A stretch of 64,000 nucleotides of DNA from Bombyx mori (Eukaryota; Arthropoda; Insecta; Lepidoptera; Bombycidae). Within the stretch, counting starts at the first letter, position 1. Each line of letters begins with the position of its first letter. The translations under genes were made by a program, and so were the position numbers. The notes beneath the pieces are model-generated. The model made no database searches, was not told the DNA's origin, and saw only the letters and a list, made by a program, of their open reading frames with translations. The stretch covers positions 3,224,001 to 3,288,000 of the forward strand of contig NC_085116.1 in NCBI RefSeq assembly GCF_030269925.1, given 5' to 3'. Below, piece after piece: positions 1-13,756 of this stretch.

Positions 1-115
1 TTCACTCCATAAATATCATTTTTCGTAAAAAATAAGAATATAAATGAAAATAAGACATGACCTAAAGGTCTTAGCTACCAGATCATAAAATTCCTAAAAA
101 AAATTAAGAAAATAA
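1..115 (+). mobile_element. 3' end of LINE-like non-autonomous repeat (copy 1)
   Basis: This stretch aligns by eye with 43505-43605 (+) and with the complement of 9430-9545. The shared landmarks are a 'cactccata' block, an A/T-rich middle, the block 'ctaaaggtcttag' and 'tcataaaat', followed by an A-rich tail. It is therefore the 3' end of the same repeat family, cut by the window edge. The two other copies carry 12-bp target-site duplications, which points to retrotransposition. Confidence 0.7.
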
Positions 116-365
116 AGTTTTGAAGTGTAAGAAAATAAAGTGAGTGGATGATTTTGACAAACTGATATCCTTTGATAATTTCGTTTACGTAGACGACCAC
201 CATAATCTATGATTATCATTATATGTATTTAATGATAATTTTACCTAATGCTCTGTACAGAATTTTCATAAACTTTTCAATACATAACTTAACTGTCGGT
301 AACTTGTATGTATTTAAAAAATATATAAAAATTTATTAAACTAATCAAGTACTGCACTTCCCAAA

Positions 366-2303
366 ATGGTTATTAACGTGGATCTAAAAGGTTTTGAAGA
401 ATTTTCGAAATATACTCGTGCAATTGATTCTCGTGGTCCCCCTGTATTTTTTTACTTTAGCGGTTCAAAACTACCTGATGGCAATAGCTGGTGCCCCGAC
501 TGCGTGGAAGGTAAGTTCATTCTATTTAAAAAGTCAGACACATTAAAAAACTAGATATAAAATGACTACGTAAATGTAAGCAAACCATCATAATAACTAT
601 GTATTTATAACCTTAAATATACACAGTGCTGTGTTCATAAAAAATTCTTACTAGACTTCTGAATAGTATTTTTAAATTTAAATGCGAAAATAAAACCTCA
701 GTCTCTTTCTATCAATGTCAATAGAAATGTCTAGAAAAGCTGTTAAAATAATTAATTTAAGTAATTATGACGAATTCAATAAGTTTGTCTCTGAACTGCC
801 ACAAAAGGGACCAAATGTGTATTTATTCTTTACTGGAAAAAAGAAAGAGAATGGTAGAAGTTGGTGTATTTATTGCCAAATTGGTTAGTACATTCAAAAT
901 CAATTTGTTATTAAAAGTGATAAAAAACTTCAATCAGTTATTCTATAAATTCTACACTGTGAATCTTTTTAATTAATTATGTACCTGTAACAAATGAGTA
1001 CTTTATAATAAAAGCACTACTATTGCCTAATGTCATGATTATATATGATCCACACAGATACTATAAACAATGCTTGGGTACCAGCATTTACTCAATCATT
1101 GTGACACTTGAACTCTGAGTAGGAAAGGTACTTTGAAGATACTTTGGTACCTTGAATGGGTCATGAAAACTACCTTATTGTGGTTGCTGTGAACGACTCC
1201 CCAAATCTATTTTACTTAGGGGCTAGTCACCAATTAATACTCTAGAGGTGTCCTTAAAGATTCACCAGGTGCACTAACACATTAGATACCTGCAGCTCTA
1301 ACTCTGGAAACATAGAGACCATGATAATCACACTCATCAAAGAGTTCAATATGAAACCTAAAGCAGAATGCTTTGTGACAAAATAAGAAAACTGAGGGGA
1401 CCAACCTAAGTAGGTCTACCAACACTCCAAAGTTATAAAAATGTCTAGGGGAAACTTAGGTAGAAATATAAGGTGGTATACTACTATTACAGCCTAAAAA
1501 TAGCAAATTTAAATAGTAATTGACAAGGCTAGGTTCGGGTATATTTCCCGATTTAAAATGAGGTACACCTTTATTACATAATTTGTCTGATTAAGGAAAA
1601 CGAAGTTAAAAAAATTTGGAGCATTATGTAATTTTTAAATTAATATTTCAGCTGAACCAGTCGTCAGGCATTACCTTAGTGAGCTCGACAAAAGTATCAT
1701 TTTTGTCTATGTCGATGTTGGAGATAGAGAATAGTAAGTATTGAAAAGAACAAAAGTAGCCATAGAATTACATAGTAGAATATATAATAGCTTATTCGAG
1801 TTTTAATAGTGCATTTCCTGCTACATCACTAAGTTTTAACACAAAGAGACTTGAATTTGCGACCCTATACTAGGAAGTCTCGCCATAAATACTGCTGCAA
1901 AGAAATACGTACTTAACAAATAAATAAAATAATGAAAAAACAAAAAGGTGTAGACATTGAACATATCACAGGATAAAGAACACCTGCTGTACTCTGATTG
2001 AGAGATGTGACTATGCCGGATTTGATTACCGACAGGTAGGTACCAATTTTTCTAAGAAAAGATGTACCTAACACAAAAACTATGTAATCAATATTTTGAT
2101 CATTAAATTTGATACAATTTGTTTAACAAATATTAAATTTGGTCCACAGTTGGAAGGACAAAGAGTGCCCGTTCAGAACGGACAGTCGCTCTAAGTTGAT
2201 GGTCATACCGACTTTAATAAAATGGAAGGGAGTACAGAGGCTTGAGGGAAGCCAGTGCAGCAATCGGGAACTTCTGCAGATGTTGTTCGAAGAAGAAGAT
2301 TAA
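366..2303 (+). CDS. TXNDC17: TXNDC17 / TRP14 thioredoxin-like protein, three exons
   Basis: The product is a small cytosolic thioredoxin-like disulfide reductase of the TRP14 family. Coding exons are 366-510, 1652-1733 and 2150-2303. Introns begin gtaagt at 511 and gtaagt at 1734; acceptors are ttcag at 1651 and cacag at 2149. Phases join as 1 and 2, giving about 126 aa, the usual TRP14 length. Exon 1 encodes the redox motif WCPDC at about residues 43-47. Exon 2 opens with AEPVVR and exon 3 has the conserved WKD and the cis-proline stretch IPTL, ending EEED before TAA. The start at 366 has a good context (aaaatgg). A rival first exon lies at 715-883. Possible poly(A) signals (aataaa) lie just after 2420. 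Family assignment is secure; the joins are inferred from splice signals and phase. Confidence 0.92.
715..883 (+). CDS. TXNDC17: Alternative first exon of TXNDC17 (exon 1B)
   Basis: This is a second, diverged version of TXNDC17 exon 1, 205 bp downstream of exon 1A. From ATG 715 (or the in-frame ATG 727) it reads openly through a TRP14-like N-terminus with NYDEF, a YLFF-TG strand and the motif WCIYC. It ends at 883 in the same phase (1) as exon 1A, before gttagt at 884, so it can splice to exon 2 as well (...CQI-AEPVVR). Identity to exon 1A is only moderate, so the duplication is old, yet there is no stop and the donor is kept. The active site has Ile-Tyr between the cysteines instead of Pro-Asp. 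It may be an alternative promoter or exon, or a decaying relic; the intact frame and phase favour use. Confidence 0.7.
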
Positions 2304-4719
2304 ATAAGAAAAATCACCAATTCTTTTAAGGCAGATTCTAATACTAAGATTACCAACTATAACGTATGAGTAGATTATATTATCAACCATAAAATATTTT
2401 AATTCTTCTAATAACCATCAATAAATAATAAAAGATATTGGACAATTATTAATTAATTAAATTTTAGATCATAGCTATATCTGGATATAAGGGTAAATCA
2501 ATATCAATTGATACAAAAAAGACAGGGAGTTAAATGCCAATCCCACTAAAGTAGAGACTAGAAGTAACTTCGCTACGAAAGAAATGTTGCCATGCTCCTG
2601 TCATAAAATTGCAATTGATGTTCTAAATAAATTTGAAATCTTACATTAAACAATGTACTGAATATAACGCATCAGTAAGGTGGTCTTTTAATTAAATATT
2701 ATATCAACATAAATTGACATTTTTATTGCAACGTTCTACATGTTATAATGTCTTCTTGGTGACAAAATAAATAAATAAAACACGGCAGAAGTGACTTAAT
2801 AATTTAATGGAAATTCTGTGTAAACTCATACTTATAATTAATTACTGGTGAAACGAGTATTATAGTCTGTGCAGGTACCTACATGTCTTTGTCTATTTTT
2901 GTATTCAGGTAGAAATGCGTTCCTATACTAAGGGTGGGCGCAGCAGTTACAGTGCAAGAAACAAAGAATACTTAGCATATTATTCAATTCAATGTAAAAG
3001 GGTGGTATATTATAAACATTGAACAAATTGGTCATGTTGGAAATAGAATCAGTGGTATTAACATAGGTACCATCGATATAATATCGGGGTGATCATAAGT
3101 TTACCAGTTCTGGCAACACATTTATTCTCACTTATAAATATAGGTAGGTATATGAATTTTTATCTATTGAACTAGCTACGGATGTATTTTTGATCTGTTG
3201 AGCAATTATTACCGAAGTTGAGGCATATAAATACATCACAACATGAAGCCCACACCCATTATAGACCGTGCATATGACGCATTTTTGCAAAACAAGTGAA
3301 CAAATAAAGGTTTAAAGTAAATAAAAAAGTATTTTATTGCTTCTTCCATTATTCCTTTAATACAAAATAATAATTAAAAAAAATATAAATTAATATCATC
3401 AATACTTATCATCAGTCCTTAATCACCCACTATAAACATTAAGATAAAAAAATATAATCCCATAATCCGTTTATTAACTACTGATGTTGTACTATTTAAA
3501 AGTAACTATTTCATCACAGTTTTTACATAATATACATACACGCAAAACGTAATTACATAATTGTAATTTAACAATAATTAGAATTATCTATGCTATGTAG
3601 CTTACTTTATCAGATTTTAATATATTTTATATACCTACCTATGAACGGTTGCCCTGTTCAGGTAAATGATTTTAAACTAGCGTCCTGACTAAAAGAGCTA
3701 GACTTGAAACTTAAAAAATGCTCAATAATAGCATGAGAATAAAAGAGAAAACCTTTATACCTTTTTGGATTAAGTTTGACATAAACGGCCAGCAAAAAAT
3801 ATTGATATTTATCAACAAAAAATGTATAGAAGTTTTTTTCATACGCTTAAATTTGTTATAGGGAAATAAATAGTTGTATCTAAATTTTGTATTTTTGTTA
3901 TCTAGTGTTTTAAATACGACAATACTGGCGGAACTTTAGCCAAGATCTTATTAAAATTGTGTAATGTGACATTATCGCCCGAACCGAAACTCCTAATATA
4001 CTCTAATAAGACCCATGCCTGCATGTACCGCATGGTACAATGATATAAATTGTAAAGTTAATACTGAAACAAAAGCAAGCTTAATTAAGCGCTAACTTAT
4101 TTTTAATGAGTTAATAATTTCGGCGACCCGCAATGTAACGTAAAGGCAGTTAGCGAACTTCGACCAACAGATGTTTATTTGTTTCATTTACATTGCGTAC
4201 ACGTGCAAAAATATTAATGAAAAGAAAACTTTTCGAATGTGACATTTTAACGTTTTCGGGATACCGTTACACCATAGACTATATTTATAGGCAGTAAGCG
4301 CGTGTTCGAGGTTCGCTAGTAATAATAATATATTCAAATATACACGACGGTCCATATTTTGTATGTGAGGCGTTGAGGCGTGAAGAATGTTAATTCGGAA
4401 TGACAGTTATCGTTGGTGAAAGTGGTTTTCATTTTAAAATCTAGATTTTCTATTGACGCAACACGAACGCGATTTCTCAGTTTGTGCGGCCATTACATAC
4501 TTTCTTAGCAAACCTACAAAACTGTCAGGTTGCCGTCAAAATTGTCAAGTTTACAAGTGCCTGATATCCTTTAATCAAAGAGAACTGTTATTTGTTGGAC
4601 GTGAATTTAAGTAAATATTTGCTAGATAATCAATTTTTTTTGGATTGTTTGCGATAAATGACCTAGTTAAGCTCATCCGCTCTACTATAACTTATTAGTT
4701 ATCTCTCTAAGAATACTGT
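2304..4719. other. Space between TXNDC17 and the SEC14-like gene
   Basis: AT-rich DNA between the 3' end of TXNDC17 and the 3' end of the SEC14-like gene. I see poly(A)-type signals after 2420 and no ORF with a recognisable product. The two genes converge here, so both 3' UTRs are expected within it. Confidence 0.6.
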
Positions 4720-7700
4720 TTATTCATACGCAGCAGCGACAGGTTCATTGTGGTCGTCGGGCTCGTCGTTAATGTTGAGGTCCCTGGTCGGCACCGTTAT
4801 CAAAATGTCATAGAATATCTTCTTGTTCTTTAGGAACGCGTTTTTGTTATCGAAAATCACTGAATCTGCAACGAATAAAATATAATTAACAAATAATAGC
4901 TATAGTTTTTAACTTTGCTATATAAAAATATGTTTATTGTCGTTTCAAATATACACTTTATTTTATTGGCGATGCCTAAAATTTAAGCCTAAACGGATAC
5001 GTGCCGACCACCGTCCGTTCGTCCGTCCTGTTTCACCCGCAATCGAGTCATTTATTCTACATAATTTTAATAATTAACGAGGACACAGCGCAGACTATCC
5101 AATTGAGAATTTGATTTCATGCCGCAAATGAGTTTCACACTATTTATTGAGTGATTTAATTTTCATAGCAGATAACAAACAAACAGGGATTTAAAATTGT
5201 ATATGTAAATTAAAATTTAAATACGCAATCGTCACAAATGCGTTTTTTTTTTATCATTGAATCATTACTGGTGACTCGGAGACCTTTCCATCTTCATCAG
5301 GACAGGTGGGCGAGCAAAGGCTCAGCCAGGAGGGATCACACATACGTATAACTGGACATAGGCCTCCCCCAAGTTCGTCACAATGATCATGCCTGTACAG
5401 CCCGCATCCAGCGGATTCCCGTGACCCGTAGCAGATCGCCGGTCCACCTCGTGGGAAGCCCAGCCACGCAGTGGTTTCCGATATGTCACACATTCAGTTA
5501 CACAAAATTAAAGTTTTATTGCAAGATTGCGAAAATATCGCCCTTATGAATTAAACGATTCTTTTAAATATCCTTTAAGATTTACAAACGAAATATTCTA
5601 TTTTTTAGGTATAGAAGAAACTTCTGTTTGGTGTAAATAAATAAAAAAATTAAGCGCGTCAAGTAATGGCGCGTTGACTACAGGACGATGACCCAACAGA
5701 GCAGCCGCTTCTGTTGAAGAATGAAATTGAAGTAAACTGAAAATTTGCGACACGAGCTTAATACAATAACAATGCGAACTTCGTTAAGTCACGACAAACA
5801 ATTGCATGAAGAAACAGCACCAAGTTCATTCCTCGACCTGTTCGTTATGATAATGTGGCGACTCCCTTATCCGCCACTACTTGGGCCACCGCCTTACAAT
5901 TCGACAAAATCGCTATCGCTTGTGGTTTTAGGCCATCACCTATTATTGTCGCCACTTGACAATCACTCGACAAGTCGTCAGGTTTGAGCCCCGTGAGAGC
6001 TCACCTACTAGTTAAGGTTGTGCTGATATAGCCATGACTTACACGTGGCCGGTCCGGTGACGGAGAGCACGCCGACGTCCATCGGACCCTCGGCGATCTT
6101 CCTCGGCCCGTGGACCACTTCCTCGTTGCCTTCCTCGTCCCTTCGTTTTATTTGAAATTTTATTTCGTGATGTTCCACTCCGATTTCCCATCTATAAACG
6201 TATACGTCACTGAATGACAATTGTCTTATTTTTATAAATGACTGCTATAAATTTGACTTTTATAAATTTTTATAAATGACTTTATAAATGAATACCCGTC
6301 TGCTTCGCTGGGCATTTAAAATTAACATTATTATTTCTCTCCCCACAAAAATTCTCATCATTAACGCCCCCGTAACTGGTGTAGGGAGTCTAACACTGAT
6401 ATAAATATTAGCCTATCCATTAAGTACATGTATTTTCTACATGGATACCAAGTTTCAAGTCAATCGGATGCATGGTTCAGTAGTTATAGCGGAACATCCG
6501 TAAAAACCACTGTAGATTTATATATTCGTATAGATTTCTCAAATAAATATGATGGTTCCGTCGCCTCCCTTTTCCAACCGTCGTCATTAAAACATATTTC
6601 ATTTCCACTATATGGAACCACTGCGAACACCCGCTAAATGAATTTTCCTCAACAATGTTTACAAAGAGCTATGCCACACCACTCTGCAAGCGAGGTTTGA
6701 AGGGACTCCGTGGTAGTAGGCAGGGGTTCGGCATTTCTGATATTATTGAGTAAGTCGCCTACGGTCGGGCTGTATGTTCGTCTAGCTCCGCAAGTAATAA
6801 GTACAAGAGTATTTATATTGCAATAACCAGACGATTTCACGGCCCACCTGCTATTTAGCATTAGCCTTTTGAGACATAAGGTCAAAGACTCAATAGCAAT
6901 GAAATAGCAGCTAGGGAGAATAATATCCTTCCAAACCGAACGCACGTCATCATCATCGGCCACAGGAGTCCACTGCTCGACACAGGCCTCTCCCAATGTA
7001 CGCTGTAATGTCTGAATGCACAATTGCAGCTTAACTCTTAGTTTTATGCGAACGTGTATTTGCCCTTGCGATTTGAAATGTCTTCAAAGTTTAGTAAAAG
7101 AACATGTACTAAGCAGGAACTGTGGCAAAAACCACATAGTTCTGACTAGTTAATTATGATTCATTTACATACTAATTGTACTTTTTAAATCGAGTTGACT
7201 CAAAACACGTGACCAGAACAATCGTAAAACGACTGTCAACAAGCATTATGAGTTGATTAGTAAACGAGTTTTATAATTAACTAATTGTAGTATGCTAATT
7301 AACAATTAATTGCATAACTGCGCACGACACTAAGTGTAGAAGAAGTGGACATAGGGGTAACGTATTACTGTTCTGGTTGTCCTGGCCGTGATTTGTTTAT
7401 TGACACCCTTCAATACGGGACGCATGATACCTTCGAGTAATGGTTTGGGAAGTGCGTTTGGCATCTTCGCCAGGTGGACGATGAGCGATAAAGATATAAT
7501 CGAATAACTTAATGCTTGGAGAAATCGATAGAGGGAAGATCTTCAACCGAGCAGATGACATTGCTCGGTAATTGACGGTAGTTAGAATGTTATTATTCGG
7601 AACACGTATGTGTTCAAACTTATCTTCAAAATGTCGTTGGCGAGATTCAAGCATCTGTAAATAAATATCTCGTGTTCTACTATAGCTACAGTAGTAACAT

Positions 7701-10700
7701 TTTCAACATTTAATTTAACAAAATTAAATGTTGAAAATGTTTTATTATGTATACTATAGAAATGAATGGATTACTTCAAAACGCTGTCGTTGTCCGCACA
7801 CAGCAAATCTAAGACGTGCTTCTCTCCGGTCTTTATGGTGACTTTATTGTAATTCTTCTGTTTTTCACTGGTATTCTTCGAGTAGTAACATTTAGGCACT
7901 TTCCCACCTGGCTTCACCTGTAACATATGAAACACTACATAAACAATAAAACCTACAAGGAATAGTAGGTATGGTTTTCGAATCGGAAATATTGGGTAAT
8001 AGACAAAGAAAATTTAGTTTTTTTTTATAACTGCATAGACGATGTTAGTTTGATAATTGTTTGGTATCAAGGCTGTATTAGGCCCTTCAAATCGGAATGC
8101 ATTACTGCTTCACGGCAGAAATAGGCAGGGTGGTGGTACCCGCGCGGACTCGTAAGACGTCCTATCACCAGTAATATAGAAACTATAGTAATATAGAATA
8201 GATCTAATAAAGAAACAAATGAAAACTCACAATTAAACTACACCTCGGGTCGCCATTTTCATCGACCATCGTCCCGCCGTAGTGAACCGGTAGCTGGTCC
8301 TTATCGATCAGGTTCAATACTTGCGCCTGCCATTTCTTTGTATCCGTACCGAATATCTTGATCTTCGATATGGTGTATTCGTGCATAAATTTTTTGATCA
8401 CAGAGAATGCTAGAGAGAAGACTTTGGGTGCTGCAAATGATAATGTTACACGGGTAAGAGTAACGCCACCTTACAAACAACATATTACAACACCTTATTC
8501 GTTCGGGACCATGAAAACTGTAAAGTATTCAAAACTTTGGAAATATTAAGGAAAATTTAAGGTTAGGAAGTAAATTGACTTAAAAACACACTTTTTTTGA
8601 CAAATTCAGTTTTATTGATACCAATGTAAACTAAAATTATGGGAATGAATGATGGAATATGATTTCTGGCAAATGTCCACATCTAGCATCTCGGCACACG
8701 GCCGTTCTTTTCACAAAATTTTGAGCCACATTTTGCAACAAAACTTCGCTTATCTCGTCAATGGAGCGCCGAATTTCATCTTTCCGAGCGCCAGTTTTTT
8801 GTGGTTTGTTCACGTAAGCCCACTCTTTCATGGTCCCAGAGAAAATAATCCAGCGGCGAAAAATCACATGAGCGGGGTGGCCAATTGACATCGCCAAATC
8901 GAGAAATTACGCGACCGGGAAATTTCTCATGCAATAACTGATTTGTTTGGCCGACTGTGTGGCTTGTGGCGCCGTCTTGTTGGGACCAAGGGTCACTGAT
9001 GTCAACATTAGCCAATTGTGGCCACAAAAAATCGGTTATCATGGTTTGGTAGCGCAGAGAATTCACGGTGACGGCGTTTCGTTGCTCATTTTCGAAAAAA
9101 TACGGGTTGATGATTCCGCCTTACCACAAACCGCACCATACGGTCACTTTCTTTGGATGTAGTGGTTTTTCGAAGAGTGTTTGTGGATTTTGTGAGCCTC
9201 GTATGCGACAACTTTGTTTGTTTACATAACCGCCTAATTGAAAATGAGCTTCATCACTAAACATGATTTTTATAAAAAAAATGCGTTGTTTTCGTTCAGT
9301 AACGCGTTCCATGGTTAAAATTTCTCAAATTTTAACTATACAAATGTTATTTATCTATCTCAGGTTTATGGCGTTTCCTTTTAGATTAAGAATGACAGCT
9401 CAATTCTTGACATTTCATCGTTTAACAGCTTTTTTTTAAAGAGATTTTATGACCTGGTAACTGAGACCTTTAAGTCATGTCTTATTTTAATGTATATTCT
9501 TAATTTTATTAAAAATGATATTATGGAGTGAAATGAAATGAAAATGATTAATTTGAGACATTAATCAACTGGGATGAAATTAAATGAGATGATTTGAGAG
9601 GACTTTTTGGAGGATCCCGAGAAGTTACGTCCAGCGGCTTTATTTCATTTTCCCACATTTGTGCACTTTCACAGATATTAAAGGGTTAATAAACCACCAT
9701 TATTACACATTGAAACCCGAAGAAACACTAAATAGACAAAATAAAACAAATCACACAACTTCACTCCTCGCGTTCCCGCCAAAAAGTCTCGTTTAACAGC
9801 CAATTTACTTCCTAACCTCAAATTTGCTCAGCCTTTATATATCGATTGATGAAAGGCTTTTTAGTTTAAGCGTCATTACGTTTAATACGCGACATTTATC
9901 TTTGTAATTAAAGGTCCGTTTTATTTGGTGTTAGTATCAACAATGCCGCTGAGTTTGTTTCGCCGGTTCTTCTCAGGACTGTGGCTCTTTTTGGAACCGG
10001 TGGTAGAGTTAACATTTTTATTTATATTTTGACATTCAACAAGTGTGTTATGCTGACATTTAAGTTGAAATAAATGATTTTGAATTTGAATTTGAATTGA
10101 ATGCGATGTTTTTAATTGATCTTTAATTAAATTTACCCCGTTCAAATAGCTGAAGAAGGTTTTTTGTCATCATATTTTTTTCCAATTTTTTAACTTTAAA
10201 TGACTCTCCTGTAAAGCTGGAAAAATGTTGCTTAAACTTAAATAGGCTTTCACCCATCGATATACCTATATACGGGGTGTTATGAGACCGCTTCCGAAAA
10301 CGAAAATTTTGTATCTACAAAGTTGCAAATTTTGGGGAGCGCGGTATCAGCGCCTCGTCCCTCCCGCGCCGGTATGCATTTATAAGAAATGCCGTGCCCG
10401 GGCGTTGTTTCCCACTTCGATAAAGCGGCACGACACGAGAACCCTCTCATCGTGGCCGCCGGTAACTACATTCCCGATCCTGCGGACAGAATGGAAAGCA
10501 GTCGACGTCGCCCCAAACACGTCATTTCGGATCCTCCCGATCCACTAACGGTGGTTTTTTTTTTTTAAAGTAATGTATTTTTTATGAAACTATCGTTTCA
10601 TTTAGCTGTACTAACATGATGGGGCGTAAATAATGCTAATAAAATGTTTTATAAATATGATTATTTTTTAATCAGGATTTTTTTTCCGTCCCATCATAAC

Positions 10701-13700
10701 GAAGACAGACGATAGTACTAATGACGTCAAAGATGTCATTAGTACCTACTATCGTTTGTCCACGTTTTCGAAAGCGGTCTCCTAACACCCTGTATATGTA
10801 TATATATTTTGTCATTTACCATTAACAATGAAGCAACTCTTCAATATCTCAGGGTAATTGGCTTCGTAAAGTTTTAGAAGGGTGAATACCATTTCCGCGG
10901 CTGGTTTCCACGCGTACTGTCTTATGTTGAAACCCTCCAAGTCAAAAATCACTGTTACCTGGTTATAAAATCAAATAAGTCAGCAACCGAACGATCAAAC
11001 GGAAAAATCGGTATCAACGCCATACATTTGATAATAAATTATGAAGAGTATAGTGAAAATGTAAATTATTTTACTATTGATACGAATCTAAACTGGATTT
11101 AGGACTTCGATCTGGTAATAAGTTAAGCGTAATTACATCGGTTACTAGCTCACCCAAGGGCGGATCCAGCTTTGGCGCCAGGAGGGGGTCATATAATCAA
11201 ATTTAGATGCGTTCGTTCCCAGACGTTTGCCATTATACAAAGTTATTATATTATATTAAATTTATTAAATATTGAAGTTACATAAAATCTGTATGGTGAT
11301 AAAATATATAAATAAAATCATTATATTCAATTAGTGGTCCACCAAGTCCTGGAACCAGCTCAGGGGGTGGTCATGACCCCCATGACCCCCCCCCTCGGAT
11401 CCGCCATTGAGCTCACCCGGCAGACTTCGTAGTGCCTCAATCGATAAATAAAAGACCTAAGCTTTTGTATAAAATAAAATTAAAACAAACAAAAGGAATC
11501 CGTCCGACGGGGGACACAAAGTCAAGTCAGTCACATCAAAGTAAAAACAAAATTGTTATTTTTATTTAATTCGGAGTATTTCCATATTTATCTACCCTTC
11601 AAACCTTCTCTGGACTTCCACAAATAATTGAAGACCAAAATTAGCCAAATCGGTCCAGTCGTTCTCGAGTTTTAGCGAGACTAACGAACAGCAATTCATT
11701 TTTATATATATAGATATAGATTGAATGTTCTGCTCTGTGTCTACCTTCAAAGCGTCCGGTCCGTGAGTGAGCGCTTGTTTTCTTGCTATAGCGAGGTAGT
11801 TCTCCAAATGTTTCAAAATCATTCGAATGACTTCAGTCCTGGTGAAGGAGTGCAGTAGACCCCACACATCCAGACCAACGAATGGAACAATTATCACTGG
11901 AATGAAAGTATTGCGTTGGAAGACGATAGTTTCTGAGTACAATGAGAAACAAGCAATCCTCCCTACTTAAATAAATAATAGTTTATAAAATAGTTTTAAA
12001 ATAAATTTTAATAAATTTGTATTGAAAATAGTGAAAAAATGATTTTATTGTAAAAAAATTAAAATTTATTTTCTATTTTTCAGTTGGATTTTCTATGAAA
12101 GCGTATTTTGTTAGTTTTTTTAAACTATTATTTATTTTTCATTTTATAGTTGAATTTTAACTTTTTTAATTATTTTTTTTAATATTGAATTGTCATCATT
12201 CCTTAATAAGTATACCAAATTTCGAGTTAATCCGACGTTTTGAAGGGGGTCAAAATCATGTTAAAAAATTCCGTTACAAACATACATACATCTGAAGCTA
12301 ATAAAAGCGTATTAAAAATACCCGTTTGCGATAAAAGGTTTTTTTTTACCTGGTGAGCCTTCTTTGTCGAAGCCCGTGCTGCCGCTGGGAAAGTGTTTTT
12401 GTAGAACTTCGGGTGCCTGCCAACTCGGCAGAGTTGTGTCTACTTCCCATTTCTCTCGCCATTTCAATGACTAAAACATAATTCCTATTTCATCTATACT
12501 ATAATATTGTAAAGAGGAAAGATTTGTTTGTTTGATTGTACAGAATAGGCTCCGAAACTACTGAACCGATTTGAAAAATTCTTTAACTGTTTGGAAGGTA
12601 CAATATTCCCGAGTGACAGGCTAAAATTCTTTTGAAAAAATTAGGGATCCTTACTAAAACTCCAATAATGTAATCCAAGGTGTAAAAAACTACCTAAAAT
12701 ATTCTTTAGGTACATCGCGTGCCCTGCGAAAACTATAGATGATAGAATAAAATAATGTACTACCACTTTATAGAACACATTATTATTTACAAAAAGGGTT
12801 GCGACAGCATTTGTCTAACTATTATATGTAGTTATGCCGCAATAAGAGTTCTTTTAAAAAAAAAAAAACAACGTCAAATATTATTGAAATTTTTGTTAAA
12901 GACCCGAGCGGAGTCGGAGCGGGCCGCTTGTATCAAATAAAGAGAAACATTTTTCGAGTGTTGTTGAAAAAAAAATCATAATCAACGGAAGGGACAGATA
13001 GATTATAGAAAATTAAAATCTACTACTAATATAACTACTACTAAATAATAATAGTGAAGTAGGTAAAAAAAAAAGTGCTTTTCACCTCCAACGCTGTGAG
13101 ACGCGTCTTAATTATACTTTTTGTGCGTGATTATCATTGTATCAAAGATGTTAAATAAACGCATCTATTTTAAATGTTATAATACTGTAAGTATGTAGAT
13201 ACATATTATATGCTTTTATTAATCTATTGATCTGATAAAATATTATATATACGAGTACATGTGCTATCATCTTTTATCAGTTATAATATAGTTTGAAGTC
13301 GTCGTGGCCTAAAAGATAAGACGTCCGGTGCATTCGTTGTTGCGATGCACCGGTGTTCGAATCCCGCAGGCGGGTACCAATTTTTCGAATGAAATACGTA
13401 CTTAACAAATGTTCACGATTGACTTCCACGGTGAAGGAATAACATCGTGTAATAAAAATCAAACCCGCAAAATTATAATTTGCGTAATCACTGGTGGTAG
13501 GACCTATTGTGAGTCCGCACGGGTAGGTACCACCGCCCTGCCCATTTCTGCCGTGAAGCAGTAATGCGTTTCGGTTTGAAGGGTGAGGTAGCCGTTGTAA
13601 CTATACTGAGACCTTAAAACTTATATCTCAAGGTGGGTGGCGCATTTACGTTGTAGATGTCTATGGGCTCCAGTAACCACTTAACACCAGGTGGGCTGTG

Positions 13701-13722
13701 AGCTCGTCCACCCATCTAAGCA

Positions 13723-13756
<34 letters not shown>

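Noticed and set aside
8637..9312. Transposase fragments as a host gene
   Set aside because: Flanked by TIRs, multi-frame, lacking the N-terminal part; a dead transposon.
13298..13380. tRNA gene candidate (B-box-like sequence)
   Set aside because: It is the tRNA-derived head of a Bm1 SINE, followed by body and poly(A), not a functional tRNA.
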